Below are positions 46,380 to 57,340 of a stretch of DNA of 64,000 bases, one piece after another. How positions within the stretch are numbered: position 1 is the stretch's first letter; each line of letters begins with the position of its first letter. The stretch comes from Dama dama (Eukaryota > Chordata > Mammalia > Artiodactyla > Cervidae), in contig NC_083691.1 of assembly GCF_033118175.1 (NCBI RefSeq), positions 57,316,001 through 57,380,000 on the forward strand, given 5' to 3'. Below the pieces are notes generated by a model that saw only the letters and a list, made by a program, of their open reading frames with translations, made no database searches and was not told the DNA's origin. The position numbers and the translations under genes are program-made.

Positions 46380-46852
46380 ATTAAATGGCACTTGGCCATG
46401 TGGTTATTGTTTGTGTTTATTATTGTTAGTAGTAGTAGTATTAGTAATAGTATCAGTAGTAGAAATAGTCATATTTTCTTGAATTTGTAATTGTAACAGT
46501 AGTAGAAATAGTCATGTTCCTTGAATATGGGTTCTTTTTTTGTTGGTCTAGTTTTCTGTCTTTAAAAATACTTCTCAGAGTGCTTTTCAGAGAAAAGATT
46601 CAAAGACTGTGCCATAATGGAACTCTGCTTAATATTATGTGGCAGCCTGGATGGGAGGGGAGTTTGGGGGAGAATGGACACATGTATATGTATGGCTGAG
46701 TTTCTTCACTGTTCACCTGAAACTATCATAACACCGTTAATTGATTATTCCCCAATACAAAATAAAAACTTAAAAAAATAAGTTACAAGGATATATTGTG
46801 CAACACAGGGAAAATAGTCAATATTTTATAATAACTATACATGAATGTAGAG
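46380..46852. other. Gene-free interval with ATT/AGT-rich tract and L1 3' tail
   Basis: A tagtagtagtattagtaata tract lies at about 46,425-46,510. About 46,610-46,790 is an L1 3' end in sense orientation (gggaggggagtttgggggag, tacaaaataaaaacttaaaa). No gene. Confidence 0.6.
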
Positions 46853-47055
46853 CTTCCCTGGTGGTTCAGACTGTAAATAATCTGCCTGCAAAGTAGGATA
46901 CTCGGGTTCAATCTCTGTGTCTGGAAGACTCATGGAGTAGGGCATGGCAACCCACTCCTGTATTCTTGCCTGGAGAATTTCATGGACAGAGGAGCCTGGT
47001 GGGCTACAGTTCATGGGGTCACAAAGAGTCAGACACGACTGAGAGATTTTCACAT
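46853..47055 (+). mobile_element. Bov-tA SINE
   Basis: Sense copy, gcttccctggtggttcagac to gtcagacacgactgagagat. Confidence 0.88.
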
Positions 47056-47277
47056 AAATGAATATAACTTTAAAAAATTGTGAATCTATGTTGTATACCA
47101 GAAACACATATCACACAACTATACCTCAATAAAAAGATAATAATAATAAACTTTTTACATACTGTGAAAAGACCATGTTGTGGACAAACTCCTCTGCAGG
47201 CCTGAAATGGAAATCTCTTTTCAGAATAAATTAAATAGAGGTTGGAGGGTTTGGTGTTGTCCAGAAAGGAAGCTTTC

Positions 47278-48402
47278 TTTTTTTCTTTTATTTATTTATT
47301 TATTTTTAAAAAATTTTTTTATTAGTTGGAGGCTAATTACTTCACAACATTTCAGTGGGTTTTGTCATACATTGATATGAATCAGCCATAGATTTACACG
47401 TATTCCCCATCCCAATCCCCCCTCCCACTTCCCTCTCCACCCGATTCCTCTGGGTCTTCCCAGTGCACCAGGCCCGAGCACTTGTCTCATACATCCCACC
47501 TGGGCTGGCGATCTGTTTCACCATAGATAGTATACATGCTGTTCTTTTGAAACATCCCACCCTCACCTTCTCCCACAGAGTTCAAAAGTCTGTTCTGTAT
47601 TTCTGTGTCTCTTTTTCTGTTTTGCATATAGGGTTATCGTTACCATCTTTCTAAATTCCATATATATGTGTTAGTATGCTGTAATGTTCTTTATCTTTCT
47701 GGCTTACTTCACTCTGTATAATGGGCTCCAGTTTCATCCATCTCATTAGGACCGATTCAAATGAATTCTTTTTAACGGCTGAGTAATATTCCATGGTGTA
47801 TATGTACCACAGCTTCCTGATCCATTCATCTGCTGATGGGCATCTAGGTTGCTTCCATGTCCTGGCTATTATAAACAGTGCTGCGATGAACATTGGGGTG
47901 CACGTGTCTCTTTCAGATCTGGTTTCCTCGGTGTGTATGCCCAGAAGTGGGATTTCTGGGTCATATGGCAGTTCTATTTCCAGTTTTTTAAGGAATCTCC
48001 ACACTGTTTTCCATAGTGGCTGTACTAGTTTGCATTCCCACCAACAGTGTAAGAGGGTTCCCTTTTCTCCACACCCTCTCCAGCATTTATTGCTTGTAGA
48101 CTTTTGGATAGCAGCCATCCTGAGTGGCGTGTAATGGTACCTCATTGTGGTTTTGATTTGCATTTCTCTAATAATGAGTGATGTTGAGCATCTTTTCATG
48201 TGTTTGTTAGCCATCTGTATGTCTTCTTTGGAGAAATGTCTGTTTAGATCTTTGGCCCATTTTTTGATTGGGTCATTTATTTTTCTGGAATTGAGCTGCA
48301 GGAGTTGCTTGTATATTTTTGAGATTAATCCTTTGTCTGTTTCTTCATTTGCTATTATTTTCTCCCAATCTGAGGGCTGTCTTTTGACCTTACTTATAGT
48401 TT
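47278..48402 (-). mobile_element. Young 5'-truncated L1 with 16-bp target duplication
   Basis: Minus-strand L1 with an open 187-codon ORF2 C-terminus (48,214-47,651: MANKHMKRCSTSLIIREM, CWRGCGEKGTLLHCWWEC, YDPEIPLLGIHTEE). It has a 3' UTR and poly(A) (T-rich at 47,278-47,320). CAGAAAGGAAGCTTTC flanks both ends (47,262-47,277 and 48,403-48,418), identical over 16 bp, so it is recent. It lies about 160 bp beyond the segment F RSS. Confidence 0.95.
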
Positions 48403-48561
48403 CAGAAAGGAAGCTTTCAAAGGACTGAAGTCCCTTGCAAGGATTATCCTTGCACCCTGCAAACCCTTCCTCAAAGTAAACCCTGCAGCTCTGAACAGAT
48501 CACGTGGCACAGTGCAGCTGCTGTAACCACCAACTCTCACACATTACTGGCTTGGGAGGAC

Positions 48562-48589
48562 GGTTTATGTTCGGGGCTGTAACACCGTG
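48562..48589 (-). other. 12-RSS of segment F
   Basis: Heptamer CACGGTG (48,583-48,589; fourth base G instead of A), 12-bp spacer, nonamer ACATAAACC (48,562-48,570). The essential CAC is retained. Confidence 0.92.
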
Positions 48590-49136
48590 TGAGGAAGCAC
48601 ATAATCCTGCTGGCAGTAATACATGGCAGCATCATCAGCCTCTACCTTGCTGATTGTGAAAACAAATTCTGTCTCAGATTGAGTCGCAGTGAACCTCCCT
48701 GGGACACCACTATATTGGTTATCAGCATCATAGATGAGAATACTGGGAGCCTGGCCAGGTTTCTGCTTATACCAGCTTAAGTAATCACTAATGCTCTCAT
48801 TGGCCCTGCAAGTGATGGAGATGCTCTCTCCTAGGGGCACAGCGATGTAGGCTGGAGTCTGGTGGAGCACAGCTTTCCCACTGGCAGCTGAGAAGGAAGC
48901 AAAACATAAAGTCACCATGGTTGACAAATTCCATGCCACTTGCCTCTTAGCAGAGTTTAGCTGCACTGGGGTCTCCAAGAAGGGATTGGGGGTCAGAGAT
49001 CCACAGAGACCCTGGGCAGGATTTCCTAGTTAGCAGGGAAGAAGGCCCATCATCTCCAGGGTGTATCCCCTGCATACCCCTTCTCACCTGGGAACCAGAA
49101 GAACAGAAGGCAGGAGAGCTGAGTCAGGACACCCAT
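48590..49136 (-). CDS. Intact IGKV segment F (subgroup other than Vk1-3)
   Basis: A complete kappa V segment. Exon 1 (49,136-49,088) encodes signal peptide MGVLTQLSCLLFFWFP with a GTGAG donor. The 200-bp intron ends in CAG. Exon 2 (48,887-48,590) is open to the RSS and encodes a domain starting KAVLHQTPAYIAVPLGESIS. It has the first Cys in ITCRANES, the core Trp in LSWYKQKPGQAP and the second Cys in AMYYCQQDY. Framework 3 is unusual, GRFTATQSETEFVFTISKVE instead of the RFSGSGSGT type. CDR1 contains Asn-Glu-Ser, a germline N-glycosylation sequon (48,801-48,793). The promoter octamer is perfect. The subgroup resembles minor families such as human Vk5, but I cannot assign it firmly. No lesion is visible apart from the slightly non-consensus heptamer. 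Confidence 0.88.
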
Positions 49137-49238
49137 GTTTTATCCAGGTCCTGCCTGAGGCTCTTTATTCTTGCCCAGAATCCCTTAGCAGCCTATTTAT
49201 GAGGATTCTGAAGAGCAGAAATGGACTCTGGAGAAAGC

Positions 49239-49246
49239 ATGCAAAT
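49239..49246 (-). promoter_or_regulatory. Perfect Ig octamer of segment F
   Basis: Coding strand ATTTGCAT, 103 bp upstream of the leader ATG. A TATA-like ATAAATAG (coding strand) lies between, near 49,194-49,201. Confidence 0.88.
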
Positions 49247-49784
49247 CATGAGGAGTTAAGCAGTTCTGTCCTTGCAGCTGCAGAGCCAGTGCTGCTGTGG
49301 GGCTCAGGGCCTCCTGGGTGCTCACATCACGGATCCACATTCAGTCCCAGGGGTTTCTCTCTGGTATTTGTAAGATAAAATCATCTCTACATTTTGTGTA
49401 CTGGTCTAAAATCTAATTACAATAGGAAGGTCTTCTAAAAATTTAGAAAGAAAAATAGTTACATAGATCTCTAAGACTTAAACTTTAATTTGAACCTATT
49501 GTGTATTATATGAGCTATCAAGCTCTCGAGATGGGTGTGAAATATTGGTTCTAACTTCATAGATCCTTTTTAATCTTTTCTGCATTTCTCTAACACTTGC
49601 CTCATGTTTTACAATAAGGAGAAAATACTGCTGTGACTTTTGCGTTTGTTCCAGTAAAGTTTTTTCAGGCTTTTAATTCAGGGCCTTTGTGACATGTCAT
49701 GCTTAGAAGCCTATTCCCTAGGGCAATATTTTTAAATGGAGGATTTTATCTGTTTACGGGCCAAGAAATTAATTAATTTAGACC
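49247..49784. other. Upstream flank of segment F
   Basis: No gene or named repeat recognised. Confidence 0.4.
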
Positions 49785-50455
49785 AGCCGTCCCCAATCTT
49801 TTTGGCACCAAGTACTGGTTGAGAGTCCCTTGGACTGCAAGGAGATCCAACCAGTCCATCCTAAAGGAGATCAGTCCTGGGTGTTCATTGGAAGGACTGA
49901 TGCTGAAGCTGAAACTCCAGTACTTTGGCCACCTCATGAGAAGAGTTGACTCATTGGAAAAGACCCTGATGCTGGGAGGGATTGGGGACAGGAGGAGGAG
50001 GGGACGACAGAGGATGAGATGGCTGGAAGGCATCACTGACTTGATGGGCATGAGTTTGAGTCAACTCCGAGTTGGTGATGGATAGGGAGGCCTGGTGTGC
50101 TGCAATTCATGGGGTTGCAAAGAGTCGGACACAACTGAGCGACTGAACTGAACTGAACTGGTTTCATGGAAAAAAATTTTTCCAAGGACGGGGTAGGGGG
50201 AGTATTTTGGGGATGATTCAAGTGCAGTAGGGTTTGCACTCTTATGAGAATCTAATTCTGTGCTGATCTGACAGGAGATGGACCTCAGGCAGTAAGGTGA
50301 GCAATGAGGAGCGGTTGTAAACATAGATGAGGCTTGCTCACTTGCCTGCCCCCCCCCCCCCATCTCCCGCTGAGTGGCCCAGTTCCTAACAGGCTTCAGA
50401 CTGGTAGCATTCCATGGCCTGGGGTTTGGGGACCCCAGATTTAGAGTGTCATGAC
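49785..50455 (+). mobile_element. hAT-type DNA transposon fossil split by BovB
   Basis: Left end ccgtccccaatctttttggc and right end ctggggtttggggacccc form an inverted-repeat-like pair around blocks shared with 11,275-11,525. The element is interrupted at 49,821-50,156. It contains a 13-C run at 50,349-50,361. Family name uncertain (Tip100-like). Confidence 0.6.
49821..50156 (+). mobile_element. BovB LINE 3' end
   Basis: gagagtcccttggactgcaa to gagcgactgaactgaactga, between ACTGGTT repeats (49,814-49,820 and 50,157-50,163). Confidence 0.88.
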
Positions 50456-50594
50456 CAGATAGTTTAATGACAATAGCTAGAATAATGGAATAAAATGGAA
50501 TAGAGTGGAAAACAAGTATGTGATATGGTCTTATGGTAAGTCTGTTTTGTGGATTTTTAAATATGTATTATACCTATGTTGTGTATATGTGTGT

Positions 50595-50806
50595 GCTGTG
50601 CTGTGCTTGGTCGCTCAGTTGTGTCCGACTCTTTGCAACCCCATGGACTGTAGCCAGGCTCCTCTGTCCATGGGGCTTCTCCGGGCAAGAATACTGGAGT
50701 GGGTTGTCATGCCCTATTCCAGGGGATCTTCCCAACCCAGAGATCGAACCCAGGTCTCCTTCATTGCAGGCAGATTCTTTACCATCTGAGCCACCAGGGA
50801 AGCCCA
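50595..50806 (-). mobile_element. Bov-tA SINE
   Basis: Full reverse copy, from ggtcgctcagttgtgtccga to gagccaccagggaagccca, in an AT/TG-rich flank. Confidence 0.9.
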
Positions 50807-51639
50807 TATATGTGTGTGACTGTGATCTAAAAACTTAAGGGGCACTGGCTTAAGGATGCCTACTTTACCCAGTGTAGATGTCTTGTCTTTCTAAGAAAGC
50901 ATTAGAGACCCTGACAAAATGGAGATATATGTGCAAGTCAGTCTCTGGGAGGTGAATGGGCATCGTGCTTGATTTTCTCCTAACTAATTGATAGAAGGAA
51001 ACAGCTTTCATCCCCATTAGTATTGATCTTCAAGTTTTCTCCCCAAAACATCATGGACTTTAGTTACCTCGAGTGATCTGTCATGTTCTATCACCTGGTT
51101 AACTGTTTAAGAATTTTAGAGCCAAGTATTAGAAATTGTCTTTCTCCAGTACCTAGTGTATTAAAGTTTACAAAGCACTCAAGTGACTCAGGTCAAAAGA
51201 AATTTATCTGGCTGGAAAAATCTCATTCTTCTAACTAAAGAGCTAATAGTCCTATTTAAGGCAAAAGACAAGAAAACAGAATTTCATGCCTCAGGCAGTG
51301 AATGTGAAATACTTGGTAACCAGTTGTTACAGACTGCTGAATATCACATTTTGAATATATATACCAGATTAATCAAAGGATTTCTTAAGAGAAAAATTTC
51401 CTTGGAATAATAGGAGAGAATGAACAAGGAATATTTTCATATTACTATATTATTTTTTTTCTGAATGGTTATAAATTCTTATCATATCAACTTTTTCTCA
51501 TCATGTATTTGGCTGGCCATAGTCTTGAAGCTACAGTTTAAAAGGAAATTCTGTATGTTATAATGAGAACAAATCTACTCTTTTAATGTCTCTGTACCTA
51601 TGACTGACATTGTCATGGGCTTTCATCAAAGATGGATGG
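50807..51639. other. Gene-free interval
   Basis: The left end (cactggcttaaggatgc) weakly matches the Vk3 flank. Otherwise nothing is recognised. Confidence 0.4.
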
Positions 51640-52310
51640 GCCCATTTGGTGTGTGGATGGGCCTAGAGTCTGTCATACAGAGTGAAGTAAGTCAGAAAGA
51701 AAAAGATGAATGTCATATATCAACGCGTGTATATGGAATCTAGAAAAACAGTACTGCTGAACCTATTTGCAGGACAGGAATAGAGACACAGATGTAGAGA
51801 ATGGATATGTGGACACAGGGCCAGGGAAGGGGAGTATGGGATGAATTGAGGGTAGCATTGACATATATACACACCATGTGTAAAATAGATAGCTAGTGGG
51901 AAGTTGCTGGATAGCCTAGGGAGCCCAGCTCAATGTTCTGTGATGACCTAGAGGGGTGGGATATCGGGTCGGGGGGAGGGTGGTCCCCGAGGGAGGGTAT
52001 ATATGTATATATATAGCTGATTCATTGGAAAGACCCCGATGCTGGGAAAGATTGAAGGCGAGAGGAGAAAGGGATGACAGAGGATGAGATCATTGGATGG
52101 CATCACTGACTCTACGGACATGAATTTGAGCAAGCTCCACGAATTGGTGATGGACAGGGAAGCCCAGTGTGCTGCAGTCTGTGGGGTCTCAAAGAGTCGG
52201 ACATGACTGAGCAACCGAACTTATAACTGATTCACTTCATTGTACAGTGGAAATGAACACAACATTGTAAGGCAATTATACTCCAACTTTTTTAAAAAGT
52301 GAAAAAAAAA
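51640..52310 (+). mobile_element. L1 3' UTR with nested BovB tail
   Basis: Sense L1 3' end (cagagtgaagtaagtcagaa, a G-rich tract near 51,955-51,990, poly(A) near 52,300). A BovB tail (about 52,022-52,226) sits inside it, bounded by gctgattca (left) and actgattca (right). Confidence 0.8.
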
Positions 52311-52549
52311 AAAATACGGTCATTGTAGAAAACGGTGCTGGATCAGAACCCCTCAGGGTATTTTATACTTTCTGCCTCTGGAGCTATGAGAGAATAAATT
52401 TGTGTTGTCTTAGGTCTCTAAGTTTGTGATACTTGGTTATGGCAGGCCTGGGAAACTAATCACTCACTACCTAATATGGAAACTTCTGTAGTGAAAAAAT
52501 AAGAATGGAAATAAGGCTGTATTTTCTTCTGTTGTAAATCAATTCCTTT

Positions 52550-52842
52550 TTTTTTTAAAATTAATTTTTGGTTGTGATGGATCTTCATTGCTGCATATGG
52601 GTTTTTTCTAGTTGCAATGGGTGGGGGATGCTCTTTATCGCAGTGTGAGTTTCTCGTTGTGGTGACTTCTCTTGTTGAGGAGCACAGGATCTAGGCACAT
52701 GGGCTTCAGGAGTTGTGGCTCATGGGCTTAGCTGTCCTGGGGCCTGTGGAATCTTCCGGGACCAGGGATCAAACCCATGCCCATGTCCCTTGTATTGGCA
52801 GGCATATTTTTATCCACTGTACCACCAGAGAAGTCCCAAATC
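52550..52842 (-). mobile_element. CHR-type SINE, long copy
   Basis: Reverse CHR: ggttgtgatggatcttcatt through gggaccagggatcaaaccca to accaccagagaagtccc. Confidence 0.8.
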
Positions 52843-52979
52843 AACTCTTTAAAAGGCTACTTTTACAAAGTTTTTTTTTTCTTAGCTTTTATTTTGTATT
52901 TATTTTTTATTACTTAACCTTAATTTTTTTTCCATTTATTTACTTATTTATTTTTACTATTACTGGTGTATTTTATTTT

Positions 52980-53556
52980 TATTTTTTTTTCGTTTATTTT
53001 TATTAGTTGGAGGCTAATTACTTTACAATATTGTAGTGGGTTTTGTCATACATTGACATGAATCAGCCATGGATTTACATGTGTTCCCCATCCCGATTCC
53101 CCCTCCCGCCTCCCTCTCCATCCCATCTCTTCCCAGTGCACCAGCCCTGAACACTTGTCTCATGCATCCAACCTGGGCTGGTGATCTGTTTCACCCTTGA
53201 TAGTATACTTGTTTCAGTGCTGTTCTCTCTGAACATCCCATCCTCGCCTTCTCCCACAGAGTCCAAAAGTCTGTTCTATACATCTGTGTCTCTTTCTGTT
53301 TTGCATATAGGGTTATCATTACCATCTTTTAAAATTCCATATATATACGTTAGTATACTGTATTGGTGTTTATCTTTCTGGCTTACTTCACTCTGTATAA
53401 TGGGCTCCAGTTTCATCCATCTCATTAGAACTGATTCAAATGAATTCTTTTTAATGGCTGAATAATATTCCATAGTGTATATGTACCACAGCTTCCTTAT
53501 CCATTCGTCTGCTGATGGGCATCTAGGTTGCTTCCATGTCCTGGCTATTATAAAGA
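52980..53556 (-). mobile_element. L1 LINE 3' end
   Basis: Antisense L1: attagttggaggctaattac, 3' UTR, and an ORF2 tail coding IARTWKQPRCPSADEWIRKL. It stops at ctattataaa. A short oppositely oriented L1 piece at about 53,648-53,722 (coding SLQAINAGES in one frame, L1 CWRGCGEK region) lies 90 bp further on, so a 5' inversion is possible. Confidence 0.85.
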
Positions 53557-53941
53557 GAACAAAGTATTCTTTAGCTTGAATTTCTGTGTATTTCAAGGCA
53601 ACAGATGGTAAAATAAAAGACCAATCAGAATTTAAAACTTTGTGTTTGCTATCCAAAAGTCTACAAGCAATAAATGCTGGAGAGAGTGTAGAGAAAAGGG
53701 AACCCTCTTACACTGCTGGTGTGATAACTGAGATAAGCCATCTATCAAAGGGAGCTCCCCACCTGCAGGTCACTGGACTGGATTCCTGAGCCCTGAGACC
53801 TATGAATGAAGTGGGTCATCTTTCCTAAGTAACTGCACCTGTTATTGGCTATAGGAAAAATTCACTGATAAATATTCTAGTTTAAAGGGAGCTCAGAGAA
53901 GGTTTTGTTAAGAGTCTTTATTATCTGAGTTGGTGCGGAAA

Positions 53942-54150
53942 AAGTATGTTAGTCGCTCAGTCATGTCTAACTCCTTATGACCCTGCCAGGCTCCTATGTC
54001 CATGGGATTTCCCAGGCAAGAATAGTGGAGTGGGTTGCCATTCTCTTCTCCAGGGGATCTTTCCAACCCAGGGATCAAACCCATGTCTTTTATATCTCCT
54101 GCATTGGCAGGTAGATTCTTTACCACTAATGCCACATGGGAAGCCACTCT
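53942..54150 (-). mobile_element. Bov-tA SINE
   Basis: Reverse copy, gttagtcgctcagtcatgtc to atgccacatgggaagcc. Confidence 0.87.
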
Positions 54151-54546
54151 GTTTATGGAAATATTATCTTTACATGCCTGATTTTTCTGTTTTCTCAAGG
54201 CCATATTCTCTCCTTCTGTTATCTATTTCAAGTTAAGCAACACTTTGTGATTTTGGTTACTATCCCAATATATTCAATTTCGAAACAGAGTGTAAGATTT
54301 GTGATGCACCGAGGGGCCTCTGAGAGTCACCTACAACATCCCCCTCTTTCTGTGTCATAATCTTCACCAGAAGATAAGTCCTTTTTCTTTCTAGAATGTT
54401 CCTCGGACTCATAGACCTAAACATCACATGCCTCTTCCCAGAGGATAAAACATATGCCTCTAACTCTTGGATAAAACAGACATGGAGGGCAGTGGTGCCC
54501 CCAGGACTCACCCCCATCCTCCTTCTCATCCCCACTCCATCCTCAC
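54151..54546. other. Interval where the orphan V exon would be expected
   Basis: On the downstream side of the orphan leader I find no cysteine-bearing V frame, no RFSG-type framework 3 and no RSS. Nothing else is recognised. Confidence 0.55.
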
Positions 54547-54593
54547 CTGGGATCTAGAGCAGGAGGAGCCCCAGGAGCTGAGCAGAATTTCAT
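54547..54593 (-). pseudogene. Orphan Vk leader exon (Vk1/Vk2-like) without V exon
   Basis: Coding strand ATGAAATTCTGCTCAGC, then an out-of-frame QLLGLLLL, a TAG in place of the leader Trp (54,556-54,554), IP, and a good GTGAG donor. The exon is 47 nt, 2 nt short of the usual 49. A perfect octamer lies 109 bp upstream. The V exon is missing downstream. Confidence 0.8.
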
Positions 54594-54701
54594 TTTGAGA
54601 GTTTATCTGATGAGTCAAAGCAAGACTAGAGCTGATCTTTAATCTAAGACTTAAAGTTCTCACCTGAAGTGTTTTATCTCAGTCCTTTCTTAGGGACCAA
54701 A

Positions 54702-54709
54702 ATGCAAAT
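54702..54709 (-). promoter_or_regulatory. Perfect Ig octamer of the orphan leader
   Basis: Coding strand ATTTGCAT, at the spacing seen in the other V segments. Confidence 0.78.
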
Positions 54710-54929
54710 GCCCTGGTGGGTGCAGTTACATGGAGGGCGCCAATGGGAGGATAAGGGCTTTCTGCGAGAGGGTGGAGAAATAGAAAATGTCTGTGTTTGA
54801 GGGAAAACCAGAGATAAAATCAATGCTTCCCAATGGGAAAGAGATGTAATTAAATGTTTCCTTCATTTCCTTAGCCAGTTTTCTAGTTTTTTAGTACTTT
54901 TCCAGTTACTTCTCTTTAATAAGCTTGCT

Positions 54930-55190
54930 GCTGCTGCTGCCAAGTCGCTTCAGTCGTGTCCGACTCTGTGCGACCCCGTAGACGGAAGCCCACCAGGCTC
55001 CCCCGTCCCTGGGATTCTCCGGGCAAGAACACTGGAGTGGGTTGCCACTTCCTTCTCCAGTGCATGAAAGTGAAAAGGGAAAGTGAAGTCGCTCAGTCGT
55101 GTCCGACTCCTAGCGACCCCATGGACTGCAGCCTACCAGGCTCCTCGGTCCAGGCAAGAGTACTGGAGTGGGTTGCCATTGCCTTCTCCT
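54930..55190 (-). mobile_element. BOVA2 two-part SINE
   Basis: Begins gctgctgctgctgccaagtc, with two SINE units in reverse (gtcgcttcagtcgtgtccga and gtcgctcagtcgtgtccgac). Confidence 0.9.
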
Positions 55191-56104
55191 TAATAAGCTT
55201 AAGTTTCATAAATATTCAGTGATGCTAATTCTCTTTTCATGTTTATTTAAACCATGAAATAAATATTTGTACTTTTTTGTACTTGGTTTGTACTTTTTTA
55301 AAAAATTGAGATTAAAACAAGTGCAGGGTAAATGGCAGAAATCTTATTTGTGCAACTGAGTTAAGTTTATATAAGTTCACTGACCAGATCTTTTCCAAAC
55401 ACCTCTCTCAAGGAGTTTTTGGGTCAATAATGACTCCTCCTAATGCAACAAGGTAGCTGTTATTGTCACATCTATCACAATAGTTTGGTTTTTCCTGGAC
55501 TTGAACATTATGTAAATTGAAGCAAGCATTTTTTGTTTCTATTTTCTTTACCTTTGTTATTCCTTCCTGTGGATTTGAGTCAGTTGATCTGAAGGGTTTT
55601 CTTTTGTAATTTTTATAGGCATACCTGCTATCAATGACTTCTCTTCACTTTTGTTTATTAGGGGATATTTTTACATTTCTTTGTTTTCAAAAGATAGTTT
55701 CGTTATAAAATTCTTGTTGCCTTTTTTTCCCCCTTTTGGCACTTTAAATCTGTCACTGTTTTGTAATATCCAGTGGTCATGATACAAATTTAGTCAATGA
55801 GAGCAGTCCCTCCTTATTTGGAGTTTCACCTTCAGCAGTTTTGGTCACCAAGAGTCAGCTGCATTTTGAAATTACTGCTCTCCACAGGGATCTGGTGGAA
55901 GTATGGTCAGGTCATGTGGAAATCTGTTATAAACAATACGAAGAAAATCTTTGCTGGAGAAGTAAATGAGAATTGATTTAACATTATAGAATTACTATTT
56001 CACAAATCATAGAGTACTTGATTGTCAGATTCAAAGAAGGAGCACTCATTCATTTTCAGGCTAAAACGTGTGAAAACTTGTGGACTAGAGAATGAATGGA
56101 GAAT
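55191..56104. other. Gene-free interval
   Basis: AT-rich. No gene or named repeat recognised. Confidence 0.4.
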
Positions 56105-56525
56105 CACATTGATTGATTTGCATATATTGAAGAATCTTTGCATCCCTGAGATAAATCCCACTGGATTGTGGTGTATGATCCTTTTAATGTGTTGTTGGAT
56201 TCAGTTTATTAGTATTTTGTTGAGGATTTTCCACTCTATGTTCGTCAGTGATATTGGCCTGTAATTTTCTTGTTTGTGAAATCTTTGCTGCTTTTGGTAT
56301 CAGGATGATGCTGCCTCTTAGAATGAGTTTGGGGGTATTTCACTCTCTGCCATTTTTGGAAGAGTTTGAGAAGGATAAGTGCTATATCTTTTTTAAATGT
56401 TTGATAGAATTCATCTGTGAACCCATCTGGATCTGGACTTTGGTTCGTTGGAAGATTTTTAACACAGTTTCAATTTCATTGCTTGTGACTAGTCTGTTCA
56501 TATTTTTTATTTCTTCCTGGAATTG
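56105..56525 (-). mobile_element. L1 ORF2 RT-region fragment
   Basis: Antisense internal L1 (ttgcatccctgagataaatc, tcagtgatattggcctgtaa, gaacccatctggatctggac). No 3' end is present. Confidence 0.82.
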
Positions 56526-57164
56526 ATGGAGAGAGTGCTGGGGAAGAGGAGAAAGAGCTGTGTAATAAAAGCACCTTCACAAAACCCTAAAAGACACAGG
56601 CTTCTTTGCCTTGTGTGGAACCAAAGAGCAGAGTGAGGACCAGAGGCACTGCTCCCAGCCTTTAGACTGTATGCATTCAATATAGTTTAAAGAAGCAATT
56701 TAAACCTCCCCATAAATAGTAACATAAAACCACAATATACTTGGTCTAGAGAATACAGAAAAGTGTCCATTCCTTCTGTAAGCATCTAGTGGACACCATG
56801 TCCTGTGAGATTTCTGAATGGAGTGAAGCTTAGATCCAATCAGAACTGAGACCTTAAGGATCAACTTTCCTGTGCAGCCATAACCCTGTTCTCACAATAC
56901 CTTCCAGGGAAACTGAGGGATGCAGTGAGACAGAAACCAAAAATTGACACATCAGTTAAACTAGCAGAGAACAACGAAGGTGTGGTATAAGCAGAGACTA
57001 CCTGAATAACTGAGGACCCTAATCTTGACCACGCCACAGTAACTCCATTGCCAAGTAGAAATCCTTTGCTTTCTCTTCTTTTGTCTCTCTCAAAAAACTG
57101 CTCTATTGATGTTATTCCAGATTGTAAGACAATCTCTGCACATTCAGGAATTAGAGCTTTATCC
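56526..57164. other. Gene-free interval
   Basis: A 113-codon minus-strand frame (57,202-56,861) has no recognisable domain. Nothing else is seen. Confidence 0.35.
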
Positions 57165-57340
57165 ACAGCCACAGTGGTTAACACACTGAACCTTGAAGTC
57201 AAACCACCTCAGTTGGATTGGAGCTCCATAACTCACTTGGTTGCATGATATCAATCAAATTTTCAAACTCTTTTTACCTCAGTTTCCACATTTGTGAAAT
57301 TGTGAAAACAGTATTAGATACTTTACAGTATATTTCTATA
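57165..57340 (+). mobile_element. MIR SINE
   Basis: acagtggttaacacactgaa through cctcagtttccacatttgtg, the core and tail order of the ancient mammalian MIR. Confidence 0.8.

Noticed and set aside
54151..54546. V exon belonging to the orphan leader
   Set aside because: Minus frames lack the Cys-Trp-Cys pattern, framework 3 motif and RSS.
56861..57202. 113-codon minus-strand ORF as a gene
   Set aside because: No recognisable domain, overlaps a MIR at one end, and has no supporting features.
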